A stretch of DNA of 64,000 bases from contig NC_017586.1 in assembly GCF_000240165.1 (NCBI RefSeq), positions 4,911,228-4,975,227 of the forward strand. Reading direction: 5' to 3'. Under the pieces are notes generated by a model that was given only the letters and a program-made list of their open reading frames with translations, was not told the DNA's origin and made no database searches. Position numbers and translations under genes: made by a program. Positions 35,832-46,475 of the stretch are shown piece by piece (positions within the stretch are counted from its first letter, which is position 1; every line of letters begins with the position of its first letter). Origin of the DNA: Streptantibioticus cattleyicolor NRRL 8057 = DSM 46488 (GTDB lineage Bacteria; Actinomycetota; Actinomycetes; Streptomycetales; Streptomycetaceae).

Positions 35832-37142
35832 TCACACCTCGCCGCGCACCATCCGGATCAGCCGGTCGAGGACCCGCCCGCCGCTGGCGCGCAGGCCGTC
35901 GTGCTCGTACTCGTCGGTGACCCAGGTCCGCAGGGAGTTCACCGCGCGCGCCGTGGCCAGCGAGTCCGCCGTGTCGACGTACATGTCGTCGTGGTAGACG
36001 GCCGCGGCGACCGGAACCTCGTTGCGGGCGAGCCGGTCGGCGTCGTAGAGGTCGGGCCAGTCACCGCGGGCCGCCAGCTCCTCGGCGACGCCACGCAACG
36101 GCACCAGCGCCGGGTCGGTCTCGAACATCCAGGGATAGATCATCTCCCCGGTGAAGAGCACCGGTTCGCCCGCCGACAGCGCCCGGTCGGCGTCGAACCG
36201 GGGGAACTCGTCCCGCACCGACTGCGCGGCCCAGCCGGTCGCCGCCCGGGAGACCGAGCGCTGACCGTAGATCGCCTCGTGGAGCACGGCGTACAGCGGC
36301 CGTTGCGCGAACGACAGGTGCTGCTGCGCCTGGTGGAGGAAGGAGTCGGACAGGGCCGCGTCGCCCGGCCCCGGGAGGAAGGCGTCCTCGAGCAGGTAGT
36401 GCAAGGTGTGCGAGCCGGTGCTGGAGCCCAGCATCATGCCGAGCGACTGGAAGGCCGGCACGGTCAGCAACCCGCCGTCCGGCAGCCGCACTTCACGCTC
36501 GGCCAGGTGCCGGGTGATCTTCCGGACGGCCTCGACGTCCTCGGGATAGCGCCGGTAATGCCCGTCGTTCTTCCGCTCCACCCGCGGATACGCCGACCGG
36601 TACACGTCCCGCGCGCTCACGCCGAGCCCCGCCAGGCCGCCGGTGACGAACGCCTCGCGCAGCCCCTCCGGCGCGAACGACAGGTACGTCAGGGTGCAGA
36701 AGCCGCCGAAACTCTGGCCCAGCAACGACCACTTGGCGTCCTCGCCGAGGAGCTGACGCCGGATCAGTTCGCAGTCGGCCACGATGGAGTCGGCACGGAA
36801 GTGCGACAGGTGGTCGGCCTGGGCGGCGGCGTCACCGCGACGCGGCAGGGTCTGCCGGTTCACCGGGGTGGAGCGTCCGGTTCCGCGCTGGTCGAGGAGG
36901 AGCACCCGGTAGTCGTCGAGCGCCCGCACCAGCCAGCCGTCCTTGCCCAGCGGTCGCGGGGAGCTGCCGCCCGGGCCGCCCTGGAGGAAGAGCAGCCACG
37001 GCAGCGAGTCCTTCTCCCGGCCCGCCGCCACCACCTCGCGCGCGTAGACCTCGATGCGCTCCCCGCCCGGATCCGAGTGGTCCAGGGGGACGCTGAAGAC
37101 GTGGTCGGTCAGGACGGTGCCGGGCTGGCGGTGGACGGCCAT
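35832..37142 (-). CDS. Alpha/beta-hydrolase, prolyl aminopeptidase (S33) family
   Basis: A 436-residue cytosolic alpha/beta hydrolase, most like proline iminopeptidases, which release N-terminal proline from peptides. It has the oxyanion motif LFLQGGPGGSSPRP at about residue 45, LLDQRGTGRSTP at about 80, and the nucleophile elbow GQSFGG at about 135. The charge-relay Asp and His are likely in DDMYVD and EYEHDGL near the C-terminus. The ATG at 37142 is preceded by GAGGAG, which settles the start; the frame is open to 37460. The actual peptide substrate and any link to the neighbouring Nudix regulator are unknown. Confidence 0.88.
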   Translation of the reverse strand: MAVHRQPGTVLTDHVFSVPLDHSDPGGERIEVYAREVVAAGREKDSLPWLLFLQGGPGGSSPRPLGKDGWLVRALDDYRVLLLDQRGTGRSTPVNRQTLPRRGDAAAQADHLSHFRADSIVADCELIRRQLLGEDAKWSLLGQSFGGFCTLTYLSFAPEGLREAFVTGGLAGLGVSARDVYRSAYPRVERKNDGHYRRYPEDVEAVRKITRHLAEREVRLPDGGLLTVPAFQSLGMMLGSSTGSHTLHYLLEDAFLPGPGDAALSDSFLHQAQQHLSFAQRPLYAVLHEAIYGQRSVSRAATGWAAQSVRDEFPRFDADRALSAGEPVLFTGEMIYPWMFETDPALVPLRGVAEELAARGDWPDLYDADRLARNEVPVAAAVYHDDMYVDTADSLATARAVNSLRTWVTDEYEHDGLRASGGRVLDRLIRMVRGEV

Positions 37143-37512
37143 CGAACTCCTCGGACTGCTCGGTGCGGACGGCGGCCCGGGTGGCCGCCGGCCCTCCGAA
37201 CGGTAGACCGAGCCCCGGCGACGGCTCGCGCGGGGCGCCCCCGAGGGTCCGCGGCGGCGGGTGGCGCCGGGCCGTGGCGCCCGGGCACTGCGGCCCCCGA
37301 GGGTCGCACCCCGCGCCCGGGTCCTCCGCGTCCGGCCCCGCCCGCTGGGACCGGGCACCCCCTTCGCCCCGCCGTCACACCGGCCGTGCCGTGCGCGTCC
37401 CGGCGAGCGCGACCGGGGGGGCCGGGACCACGCCACCGGGGAAGCGGCCGAAAGCATCACGCGTGCCCTGGAACCTCCTGTTTATCGTCAGGCAGACGAC
37501 TATGATCACCAC
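37143..37512. promoter_or_regulatory. Divergent spacer with NrtR-type operator and leaderless promoter
   Basis: Most of this 370-base spacer shows nothing clear. At its right end, TCGTC-aggca-GACGA (37485-37499) is a perfect 5+5 inverted repeat, directly followed by TATGAT (37501-37506). That -10 lies six bases before the ATG of the Nudix regulator. A repressor bound to the repeat would block the spacer of the promoter, fitting NrtR autoregulation. The message would be leaderless. Confidence 0.6.
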
Positions 37513-38295
37513 ATGCCCCCCTACGACCCGTCGGCCCACCCGCCGTTCGCCGTCACCGTGGACCTGGTCGTGCTCACCGTGCGCAGGCACGCGTTGTGCG
37601 CGCTCGTGGTGCGCCGGGGCGAGCCGCCGTTCCAAGGCCGTTGGGCGCTGCCCGGCGGATTCGTCCGGCCCGACGAGAACCTCACCGAGGCCGCCGCCCG
37701 CGAACTCGCCGAGGAGACCGGGCTGCGGGCCCAGGTCGCGGTGGGGGCCGGCGGCGCGGAGGCGCCGGATCCGTACGGTGGTGCGGGGGCCCACCTGGAG
37801 CAGCTGGCCACCTACGGCGACCCGCACCGGGACCCGCGCATGCGCGTGGTGAGCGTGGCCCATCTGGCGCTCGCCCCCGATCTGCCGGCGCCCCGGGCGG
37901 GCGGTGACGCGCGCAGCGCCCGGTGGGCACCGGTGGACGAGCTGCTCCAGCGCGACGGGGCGCCCGGCGCGGAGGGCGTCGCGCAGCTCGCCTTCGACCA
38001 CGCCAGGATCCTCGCCGACGGGGTGGAGCGCGCCCGGTCGAAGATCGAGTACTCGTCGCTGGCGACGGCGTTCTGTCCGCCGGAGTTCACCGTGGGCGAG
38101 CTGCGCCGGGTGTACGAGGCGGTGTGGGGCGTTGCGCTGGACCCGCGCAACTTCCACCGCAAGGTCACCGGCACCCCCGGCTTCCTCGTCCCGGCGGGCG
38201 GGACGACGACGCGGCAGGGCGGCCGTCCCGCCCAGTTGTTCCGGGCCGGCGGTGCCACGCTGCTCAACCCGCCGATGCTGCGTCCCGAGGCCTGA
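37513..38295 (+). CDS. NrtR-type Nudix-domain transcriptional regulator
   Basis: A 260-residue NrtR-like protein. The N-terminal Nudix domain includes the complete Nudix box at residues 49-71 (G-x5-E-x7-REL-x-EE-x-G-L), so hydrolysis of ADP-ribose-type compounds is possible. A C-terminal winged helix (about 165-240) reads [28 protein letters not shown], then [13 protein letters not shown], typical of NrtR DNA-binding domains. Known NrtR proteins control NAD synthesis or pentose use and respond to ADP-ribose. No such gene is adjacent, so here it may act mainly on itself and on the divergent aminopeptidase or on distant genes. The ATG at 37513 follows a -10 element by six bases. Confidence 0.88.
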   Translation: MPPYDPSAHPPFAVTVDLVVLTVRRHALCALVVRRGEPPFQGRWALPGGFVRPDENLTEAAARELAEETGLRAQVAVGAGGAEAPDPYGGAGAHLEQLATYGDPHRDPRMRVVSVAHLALAPDLPAPRAGGDARSARWAPVDELLQRDGAPGAEGVAQLAFDHARILADGVERARSKIEYSSLATAFCPPEFTVGELRRVYEAVWGVALDPRNFHRKVTGTPGFLVPAGGTTTRQGGRPAQLFRAGGATLLNPPMLRPEA

Positions 38296-38563
38296 GCGGC
38301 GCGGCGGCGGTGACGGCCGCCGTCCGACCGTCGTCCGCCCCGGCGCCGCCGGGCGCGCGCGGCGCGGTCAACTCGCGGACGGGCGCGCGCAGTTGTGTCC
38401 GGGTGGTCCATGGCGCCTGGCGGGGCGTGGTTTTGGGGCGGGTGACCGCGGAGTGCGAGCCGAAGTGTTCGTAACTCTGTTGAGAAAGTGCGTTTCTTTC
38501 CGATAAAGCGTCAATTGTGCGGAGAGGGGCGATCACCCTTTCGTGTGCTTTTCAGCAAAGCCC

Positions 38564-38591
38564 TCAAGGCCGTCCGGGTCATCGCCGACAA
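38564..38591 (+). promoter_or_regulatory. Sigma-WhiG-like promoter of whiH
   Basis: TCAA at 38564-38567 and GCCGACAA at 38584-38591 are separated by 16 bases and resemble the WhiG/FliA consensus TAAA-N15-GCCGATAA. whiH is a known sigma-WhiG target in S. coelicolor. The -10 lies only seven bases before the GTG start. The rest of the 303-base spacer (38296-38598) shows nothing else clear. Confidence 0.65.
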
Positions 38592-38598
38592 AGGATGC

Positions 38599-39486
38599 GT
38601 GAGTACCCTTGCGCACACCATGATGACCGCGGCCCGCTCCGCCGACACCGGCCTCGCCGGGCCGGGGGACCTGGACCGATACCCGTTCGCCGACGCCCCC
38701 GGCGTCGACCGCGCCGGACCGCCCAACTGGGACGGCGCCGAGACGGAGATGGGCCGGGTGGGCCGCCGCGCGGGCGGCAGCCGGGGCCGTGGCCTCCACG
38801 GCCAACTCGTCCAGCAGCTCGGCCAGATGATCGTCTCGGGCGATCTCGGCGCCGACCGTCCGCTCGTCCCGGAGGAGATCGGGCAGCGCTTCGAGGTCTC
38901 CCGGACCGTGGTCCGCGAGTCACTGCGCGTCCTGGAGGCCAAGGGCCTCGTCAGCGCGCGCCCCAACGTCGGCACCCGGGTCCGTCCGGTCAGCGACTGG
39001 AACCTGCTCGACCCCGACATCATCGAGTGGCGGGCCTTCGGACCGCAGCGCGAGGACCAGCGGCGGGAGCTGTGCGAGCTGCGGGCCACCATCGAGCCGC
39101 TGGCCGCCCGGCTCGCCGCGGGCCACGGCCGCGAGGACGTCCAGCAGCGCCTCGTCGACATGGCCGGGATCATGGGCCACGCCGTCACCCAGGGGGACTC
39201 GCTGACGTTCTCCCGCGCCGACGCCGAGTTCCACGCCCTGGTCCTCCAGGTCACCGGCAACCGGATGCTGGAGCACCTGTCCGGCATCATCTCCGCCGCC
39301 CTCCAGGTCTCCGGCGGCCCGGTCACCGGCTGCGACCGGCCCAGCGAGTCGACCGTGGCGCTCCACACCGGGATCGCCGAAGCGCTCGCCACCGGGGACG
39401 GGCCCGGCGCCGAAGCGGCGATGCGGCAGCTGCTCACCGTCCACCCCGAGGTGGAGCACGTCGTACCCGCGCCCCGGGAGCACTGA
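38599..39486 (+). CDS. whiH: GntR-family sporulation regulator WhiH
   Basis: A 295-residue FadR-type GntR protein that I recognise as WhiH, needed for sporulation septation in aerial hyphae. The leader runs to about residue 65 (MSTLAHTMMTAARSADT). The winged helix follows (HGQLVQQLGQMIVSGDLG, EEIGQRFEVSRTVVRESLRVLEAKGLV), then the FCD ligand domain (130-280) with RADAEFHALVLQVTGN and the metal-ligand histidines. The GTG at 38599 has AAAGGA four bases upstream. ATGs at 38620 and 38623 are alternatives if transcription really starts just before 38599. Immediate neighbourhood to hrdB matches S. coelicolor. Regulation by sigma-WhiG is inferred from the promoter. Confidence 0.92.
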   Translation: MSTLAHTMMTAARSADTGLAGPGDLDRYPFADAPGVDRAGPPNWDGAETEMGRVGRRAGGSRGRGLHGQLVQQLGQMIVSGDLGADRPLVPEEIGQRFEVSRTVVRESLRVLEAKGLVSARPNVGTRVRPVSDWNLLDPDIIEWRAFGPQREDQRRELCELRATIEPLAARLAAGHGREDVQQRLVDMAGIMGHAVTQGDSLTFSRADAEFHALVLQVTGNRMLEHLSGIISAALQVSGGPVTGCDRPSESTVALHTGIAEALATGDGPGAEAAMRQLLTVHPEVEHVVPAPREH

Positions 39487-40117
39487 CCCGGAGCACCGAC
39501 CGCCCGTCTCCCGGGAGCGTCGACCGTCCCGCCTCCCGGGACGCCGAGGCCGCCCCTCCCGGGAGCGCCGGCCGCACCGCCCGGCCGTCCCGCGCGCACG
39601 CCGGCCCCGTCTCCTCCGGACGTCCGAGGGAACGGCGCCGCCTCCGCCCCGGGCCGCCTCCCGGCCGCCCCGCCACGTACGTCCAGGCGCTGCCCGTCCG
39701 TCGTGCACCGGCAGGCCCCGGCTCGCCCGTGAGCGCCCCCGCCGCCGTCGGCGCCGTCACGTGTCCGCCGCGCCTCCGCATCGCGTCCCCGTACCCCCGC
39801 CTCCCGTCGCGTCGCGGCGATTTTCCGCGCCCACCGGGTTTCCCGCACCCCGTGGCCTGGGAGGAATGCAGGCGTACGCACTGGTTTACGGGGAAATAGG
39901 GTGTGACGCGGGCCACGTAAGAGCCGCGTAACACTCTGCGGGGAGGCGCGATGACGTAAGAGGTGGTGCCACGAGTAGGAATACGGTCAGCCGTCCCCGG
40001 CGCTGTAACCGACACGCGGACCCGCCCTACTGCCGGTCCCATCCCCGCCGGCGGCCGACGGCCTTGCCGAGTGCAGGCGCGGTCGGAAGTCGTTCCCATC
40101 GTTCCGAGAGGTTGTTC
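39487..40117 (+). promoter_or_regulatory. whiH-hrdB spacer and hrdB promoter region
   Basis: This 631-base region has no credible gene. At 39508-39565 three short units with the palindrome TCCCGGGA repeat, perhaps serving as the whiH terminator. From about 39880 the composition changes and TAGGGT (39897-39902) and similar hexamers appear, so hrdB promoters probably lie between there and 40110. I could not fix a -35/-10 pair. A GGAAT at 39978 does not match a sigma-R promoter because no GTT follows at 18 bases. Confidence 0.45.
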
Positions 40118-41671
40118 GTGTCGGCCAGCACATCCCGTACGCTCCCGCCGGAGATCACCGAATCCGAGTCTCTGATGGCGCTCATCGAGCGGGGTAAGGC
40201 TCAGGGCCAGATCGCAGGCGACGACGTACGTCGGGCCTTCGAGGCGGACCAGATTCCGGCAACCCAGTGGAAGAACGTCCTGCGCAGCCTCAACCAGGTC
40301 CTCGACGAGGAGGGTGTGACGCTGATGGTCAGTGCCGCGGAGGCGCCCAAGCGCACCCGAAAGAGCGTCGCAGCCAAGAGCCCCGCCAAGCGTGCCGCCG
40401 CCAAGCCCGTCGCCACCACCACGGTGACCAAGCGGACCGCGGCGGCCAAGACCGTCGCCGCGCCGGCCGCCACCGCCGAGGTCCCGTCGGACGCGGGCGA
40501 GGAGACCGCCCCCGCCGCCAAGAAGACCGCTCCCGCCAAGAAGACCGTGGCCAAGAAGGCGGCGGCCAAGAAGACCGCCGCCAAGAAGACCGTGGCGAAG
40601 AAGGGCGACGACGAGCTGCTCGTCGAGGGCGAGGACTTGCTGGAGGACGTGGCGCCCGGCAAGGGCGGCGAGCCCGGGCCGGACCAGCCGGAGTCCGAGG
40701 GCTTCGTGCTCTCCGACGAGGACGAGGACGACGCCCCGGCGCAGCAGGTGGCCGCCGCCGGAGCCACCGCCGACCCGGTCAAGGACTACCTCAAGCAGAT
40801 CGGCAAGGTCCCCCTGCTCAACGCCGAGCAGGAGGTCGAGCTGGCCAAGCGCATCGAGGCCGGTCTCTTCGCCGAGGACAAGCTCTCCTCCGCCGACAAG
40901 CTGGCCCCCAAGCTCCAGCGCGAGCTGGAGATCATCGCCGAGGACGGCCGCCGCGCCAAGAACCACCTGCTGGAGGCCAACCTCCGACTGGTGGTCTCGC
41001 TGGCCAAGCGCTACACCGGCCGCGGCATGCTCTTCCTGGACCTGATCCAGGAGGGCAACCTGGGCCTGATCCGCGCGGTGGAGAAGTTCGACTACACCAA
41101 GGGCTACAAGTTCTCCACGTACGCCACCTGGTGGATCCGGCAGGCGATCACCCGTGCCATGGCCGACCAGGCGCGCACCATCCGCATCCCGGTGCACATG
41201 GTCGAGGTCATCAACAAGCTCGCCCGTGTGCAGCGCCAGATGCTCCAGGACCTGGGCCGCGAGCCCACCCCGGAGGAGCTGGCCAAGGAGCTCGACATGA
41301 CCCCGGAGAAGGTTATCGAGGTCCAGAAGTACGGCCGCGAGCCCATCTCGCTGCACACCCCGCTCGGCGAGGACGGCGACAGCGAGTTCGGTGACCTCAT
41401 CGAGGACTCCGAGGCCGTGGTCCCGGCCGACGCGGTCAGCTTCACCCTGTTGCAGGAGCAGCTCCACTCCGTCCTGGACACCCTCTCCGAGCGCGAGGCG
41501 GGCGTGGTCTCCATGCGCTTCGGCCTCACCGACGGCCAGCCCAAGACGCTGGACGAGATCGGCAAGGTCTACGGGGTCACCCGGGAGCGGATCCGGCAGA
41601 TCGAGTCCAAGACCATGTCCAAGCTGCGCCACCCGTCCCGGTCCCAGGTCCTCCGCGACTACCTGGACTGA
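40118..41671 (+). CDS. hrdB: Principal RNA polymerase sigma factor HrdB
   Basis: The essential sigma-70 of Streptomyces, 517 residues. The first 60 residues are a region-1.1-like segment ([34 protein letters not shown]). Residues about 90-170 are a Lys/Ala repeat tract ([14 protein letters not shown]) typical of HrdB. Region 1.2 begins [22 protein letters not shown], region 2 contains [21 protein letters not shown], region 3 contains [19 protein letters not shown], and region 4 contains [20 protein letters not shown], ending QVLRDYLD. The GTG at 40118 has GAGAGG upstream and gives the known N-terminus [12 protein letters not shown]. It lies downstream of whiH and is followed by a terminator. 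Confidence 0.98.
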   Translation: MSASTSRTLPPEITESESLMALIERGKAQGQIAGDDVRRAFEADQIPATQWKNVLRSLNQVLDEEGVTLMVSAAEAPKRTRKSVAAKSPAKRAAAKPVATTTVTKRTAAAKTVAAPAATAEVPSDAGEETAPAAKKTAPAKKTVAKKAAAKKTAAKKTVAKKGDDELLVEGEDLLEDVAPGKGGEPGPDQPESEGFVLSDEDEDDAPAQQVAAAGATADPVKDYLKQIGKVPLLNAEQEVELAKRIEAGLFAEDKLSSADKLAPKLQRELEIIAEDGRRAKNHLLEANLRLVVSLAKRYTGRGMLFLDLIQEGNLGLIRAVEKFDYTKGYKFSTYATWWIRQAITRAMADQARTIRIPVHMVEVINKLARVQRQMLQDLGREPTPEELAKELDMTPEKVIEVQKYGREPISLHTPLGEDGDSEFGDLIEDSEAVVPADAVSFTLLQEQLHSVLDTLSEREAGVVSMRFGLTDGQPKTLDEIGKVYGVTRERIRQIESKTMSKLRHPSRSQVLRDYLD

Positions 41672-41825
41672 TCCGGCCGCCCGCGTCACCCCGCATCGAC
41701 GCCGTATCGCCCGTACGTGGTGAACGGCGTCTGTCGGTGGGGTGACGGGGCCCTGGCGGGGTTGACGCCGACGGTGGACCGCCGGTTACCGGGGGCGCCC
41801 GGCTCCGGCCGGGAAACGGCCTGTT

Positions 41826-41866
41826 GAGGGGGTTGGAGCCGGGTCCGGTTCCGACCCCCTCTTTCT
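41826..41866 (+). terminator. Intrinsic terminator downstream of hrdB
   Basis: GAGGGGGT (41826-41833) pairs with ACCCCCTC (41854-41861), and an inner GGAGCC/GGTTCC stem continues the hairpin. CTTTCT follows, giving a more classical terminator than the others in this window. It lies about 155 bases after the stop. Confidence 0.75.
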
Positions 41867-41953
41867 GTCGGTCTTTCGATCGTTCCGGATGCGCCCGCGC
41901 CCCGGGTGGACCACGCTGAGTGTTCCACCAGTCGCGGAACGTCAGGAGACCGT

Positions 41954-42796
41954 ATGCGTATCCGACCACCCCGTCGCGTCGGCGCCGCCGTGCTGGGCGC
42001 GTTCGCGTTGATCGCGGCGGCATCGCCCCTCGTCGCTCCCGAAACCCCGGCAGCCGCCCGTGGGCTGGTCGTCGGGGGACGCCCCGTCGACATCGGAACG
42101 CATCCGTGGGCGGTGGCGCTGTCGAGCCGGCAGCTCTTCGGGGCCGGACGGGCGGGTCAGTTCTGCGGCGGCGCCGTGGTGGGGCCGCGAACCGTGGTGA
42201 CCGCGGCGCACTGCTTCGGCCACGAGGTGCTCGGCTCCGACTGGCACGTGGTGCGCGACCTGCGGGTGCTGGCCGGCCGGGCGGATCTGCACAGCACCAC
42301 CGGGCGCGAGGTGCGCCTGCACGACGTGTGGATCAACCCCTCGTACGACGACCGCACCAACGCCGGGGACATCGCCGTGGTCACCCTGGCGCAGGAGCTG
42401 CCGCGCCGCTGGGCCGTCCCGCTGGCCACGGCGGCCGACCGGGAGGCGTACCGGCCGGGACGGCGCGCCAGGGTCTACGGCTGGGGGGACACCACCGGCC
42501 ACGGCACCTACGCCACCGTGCTGCGCTCCGCCGAGGTCGCCGTGATGCCCGACCAGCGGTGCGCCCAGGCGTACCCGGGGACGGCCGAGGGGGTCTACAC
42601 GGCCGCCTCGATGATCTGCGCCGGGGATCCGCGCGGCGGCCGGGACGCCTGCCAGGGGGACAGCGGGGGCCCGCTGGTGGCCGACGGTCGGCTGATCGGG
42701 CTGGTCTCGTGGGGCACCGGCTGCGGGGAGGCCGGGCACCCTGGGGTCTACACCCGGGTCTCGGCGTTCGCCTCCGCCGTCGCGGAGCAGCTCTGA
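41954..42796 (+). CDS. Secreted trypsin-like serine protease (S1A)
   Basis: A 280-residue exported protease. A twin-arginine-like basic N-terminus and hydrophobic core (residues 9-25) form the signal peptide, and the short pro-part ends near Arg36 before LVVGGRPV, the typical mature start. The triad is His86 (TAAHC), Asp139 (GDIAVV) and Ser237 (GDSGGP). Asp231 sits six residues before the Ser, as in trypsin, so cleavage after Arg/Lys is expected. Six cysteines fit three disulphides. The ATG at 41954 has AGGAGA upstream; the frame is open to 41906. It is followed by a perfect hairpin. Confidence 0.93.
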   Translation: MRIRPPRRVGAAVLGAFALIAAASPLVAPETPAAARGLVVGGRPVDIGTHPWAVALSSRQLFGAGRAGQFCGGAVVGPRTVVTAAHCFGHEVLGSDWHVVRDLRVLAGRADLHSTTGREVRLHDVWINPSYDDRTNAGDIAVVTLAQELPRRWAVPLATAADREAYRPGRRARVYGWGDTTGHGTYATVLRSAEVAVMPDQRCAQAYPGTAEGVYTAASMICAGDPRGGRDACQGDSGGPLVADGRLIGLVSWGTGCGEAGHPGVYTRVSAFASAVAEQL

Positions 42797-42836
42797 GTGG
42801 CCGCGGCCCTACCGGGAGTACGCGGGAACGGCAACG

Positions 42837-42868
42837 AGTGGGCCACCCCTCGGCGGGGGTGGCCCACT
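42837..42868. terminator. Terminator hairpin after the trypsin-like gene
   Basis: A perfect 13-bp stem (42837-42849 with 42856-42868) and a six-base loop lie between the convergent protease and DUF7455 genes, so it can act on both. Confidence 0.85.
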
Positions 42869-42957
42869 GCGTTTCCGGCTGCCGCCGGATCGAGCTCGTC
42901 GTGTGCGAGTCGTGCGATATGTGAGGTCGGATGCGGGACGCCGGCGCGTCCCGGAGG

Positions 42958-43182
42958 TCAGTCCTCGGCGGCGGGGGTCGGGGACGCGTGGAGTCGTCCG
43001 GTCTCGTCCTGTATTTCCGCGGCGATCTTCTTGAGTTCGGGTTCGAACTTGCGCCCGTGGTGTGCGCAGAAGAGGAGCTCGCCACCGCTGATGAGCACGA
43101 CGCGCAGGTAGGCCTGGGCGCCGCAGCGGTCGCAGCGGTCTGCGGCGGTCAGCGGACTCGCGGGGGTCAGAACAGTAGTCAC
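42958..43182 (-). CDS. Small zinc-binding DUF7455 protein
   Basis: A 74-residue protein with a compact zinc-ribbon-like core: Cys pair CDRC at residues 17-20 (DRCDRCGAQAYLRV), then LLFCAHHGRKFEPEL, whose Cys and His residues complete a metal site. The tail is helical and acidic. Such short proteins are conserved next to parE in Streptomyces, from memory; their function is not known to me. The GTG at 43182 is preceded by GAGG at about four bases. It is divergent from parE across a 427-base spacer. Confidence 0.8.
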   Translation of the reverse strand: MTTVLTPASPLTAADRCDRCGAQAYLRVVLISGGELLFCAHHGRKFEPELKKIAAEIQDETGRLHASPTPAAED

Positions 43183-43465
43183 GTCGCCTCTTCTCTAGCT
43201 CGACGAGCTGTCGTACCAGGGTCAACATCCAACCAGCCCGAAAAACTTCCCGCTCGTGGCTTTTTCTCGAAAGTCGGTCCCGAGGCGGTTGGATGTCACC
43301 GGTTGGCGGCGAATGGGGCCTTGGTGCGTCGCGGGTGGTCTTTGAGGTCGGCTGTCGGTCAGGTCCGGGTCGGCAGGGTTGCCGGTTGTTGCTGAGGACG
43401 TGCCCGGAGCCTAAACGGTTCATGCCTCCTTGGGAACGTGATGTGCCTATCACCCGAAGGAGGGA

Positions 43466-43481
43466 TCGAACGTACGATCGA
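43466..43481. promoter_or_regulatory. SOS-box-like site upstream of parE
   Basis: The 16-mer matches TCGAACRNRYGTTYGA at 15 of 16 positions; the only change is A for T at position 12. It lies 129 bases before the parE GTG, between parE and the divergent DUF7455 gene. A candidate -10 (TAGCAT, about 43490-43495) follows it closely, so bound LexA would overlap the promoter. The remainder of 43183-43609 has no gene. Confidence 0.6.
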
Positions 43482-43609
43482 CCTGGGTCTAGCATAAGGG
43501 GGCGTAGCCGGGTCGTGGCGATCGCCGACTTCCCGGCATCGGTACCCTCTCTTCGGGCCAGGAGCGCCCTTCAAGGACCCGGTTGCAAGAACTGCGAGGA
43601 GCTGCCCGC

Positions 43610-45742
<2,133 letters not shown>

Positions 45743-45802
45743 CCGCCGCCGGGCCGCCGTCCGCGGCGGACGGTCCCGGGCCGCGCCGCCCTCCGCGTCG
45801 CG

Positions 45803-45830
45803 CCGGTCTCCACCCACGGGTGGAGACCGG
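45803..45830 (+). terminator. Terminator hairpin after parE
   Basis: A 12-bp perfect stem (45803-45814 with 45819-45830) and a CACG loop, 60 bases after the parE stop. Confidence 0.75.
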
Positions 45831-45930
45831 GTTCCACCCCGGTTCAACCCGGGCGCCGATCCGGGCGGCGGCCACGCTCCGTAGCGTCGGGGGTGTTGGA
45901 AACCCCTAGCGCGGAGTACGGAGAGTTCCC

Positions 45931-46419
45931 ATGTCGGGTCTTGTCGATGCGGTCGCGATCGTCGCGGTCGTCGGGCTGGTCGTCAGCCGTCAGCTCAAGC
46001 CGCAGAAGGTCGCCGACGCCGACGCGCGGTGGTGGCTGATGCCGGTGGTGCTGGTGGTGCTCGCGGTACGCCAGCACGGGCTGACCGACCCGCACCACCA
46101 GGTGCTCTCGGCGGTCCTGCTCGCCGCCGGGGTGATGGTGGGCGCGGGGATGGGCGCCGCCTGGGGGTTCACCACCCGGGTCTGGGCCGAGCGGGACGGG
46201 ACGGTGTGGTCCAGGGGCACCAAGGCCACCGCGGCGGCCTGGGCCGGCGGCATCGTGCTGCGCGGCGGCCTGGCGGCGGTCGGGGCGATGCTGGGCGTGC
46301 ACCAGGGCAGCGGATCGATAATGCTGGCGTTGGCGGCCACCCTGCTCGTCCGCACCGGCGTGGTCGTCTGGCGCGCCCGGGAACTGCGGTCGGCGCCCCG
46401 GGCGACCGTCCTCGGGTGA
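45931..46419 (+). CDS. Small membrane protein, CcdC/DUF1453-like
   Basis: A 162-residue integral membrane protein with about four or five hydrophobic helices: residues 5-20, 35-48, 60-82, 100-120 and 128-145. A cytoplasmic loop RQLKPQKVADADARWW follows the first helix, as in DUF1453/CcdC-like proteins. The ATG has GGAGA upstream. It is followed within 57 bases by a histidine kinase and response regulator in the same direction. This suggests it is an accessory of, or is regulated with, that two-component system. Its molecular role is unknown. Confidence 0.75.
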   Translation: MSGLVDAVAIVAVVGLVVSRQLKPQKVADADARWWLMPVVLVVLAVRQHGLTDPHHQVLSAVLLAAGVMVGAGMGAAWGFTTRVWAERDGTVWSRGTKATAAAWAGGIVLRGGLAAVGAMLGVHQGSGSIMLALAATLLVRTGVVVWRARELRSAPRATVLG

Positions 46420-46475
46420 GGTCCACCGTGGCGGGCGCCGGGCACCGGGTGCCGCGTGATGCGGAGGGAGCGCAG

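Noticed and set aside
39978-40001. GGAAT element as a sigma-R promoter for hrdB
   Set aside because: No GTT follows at the required 18-base distance; the downstream bases are CGC.
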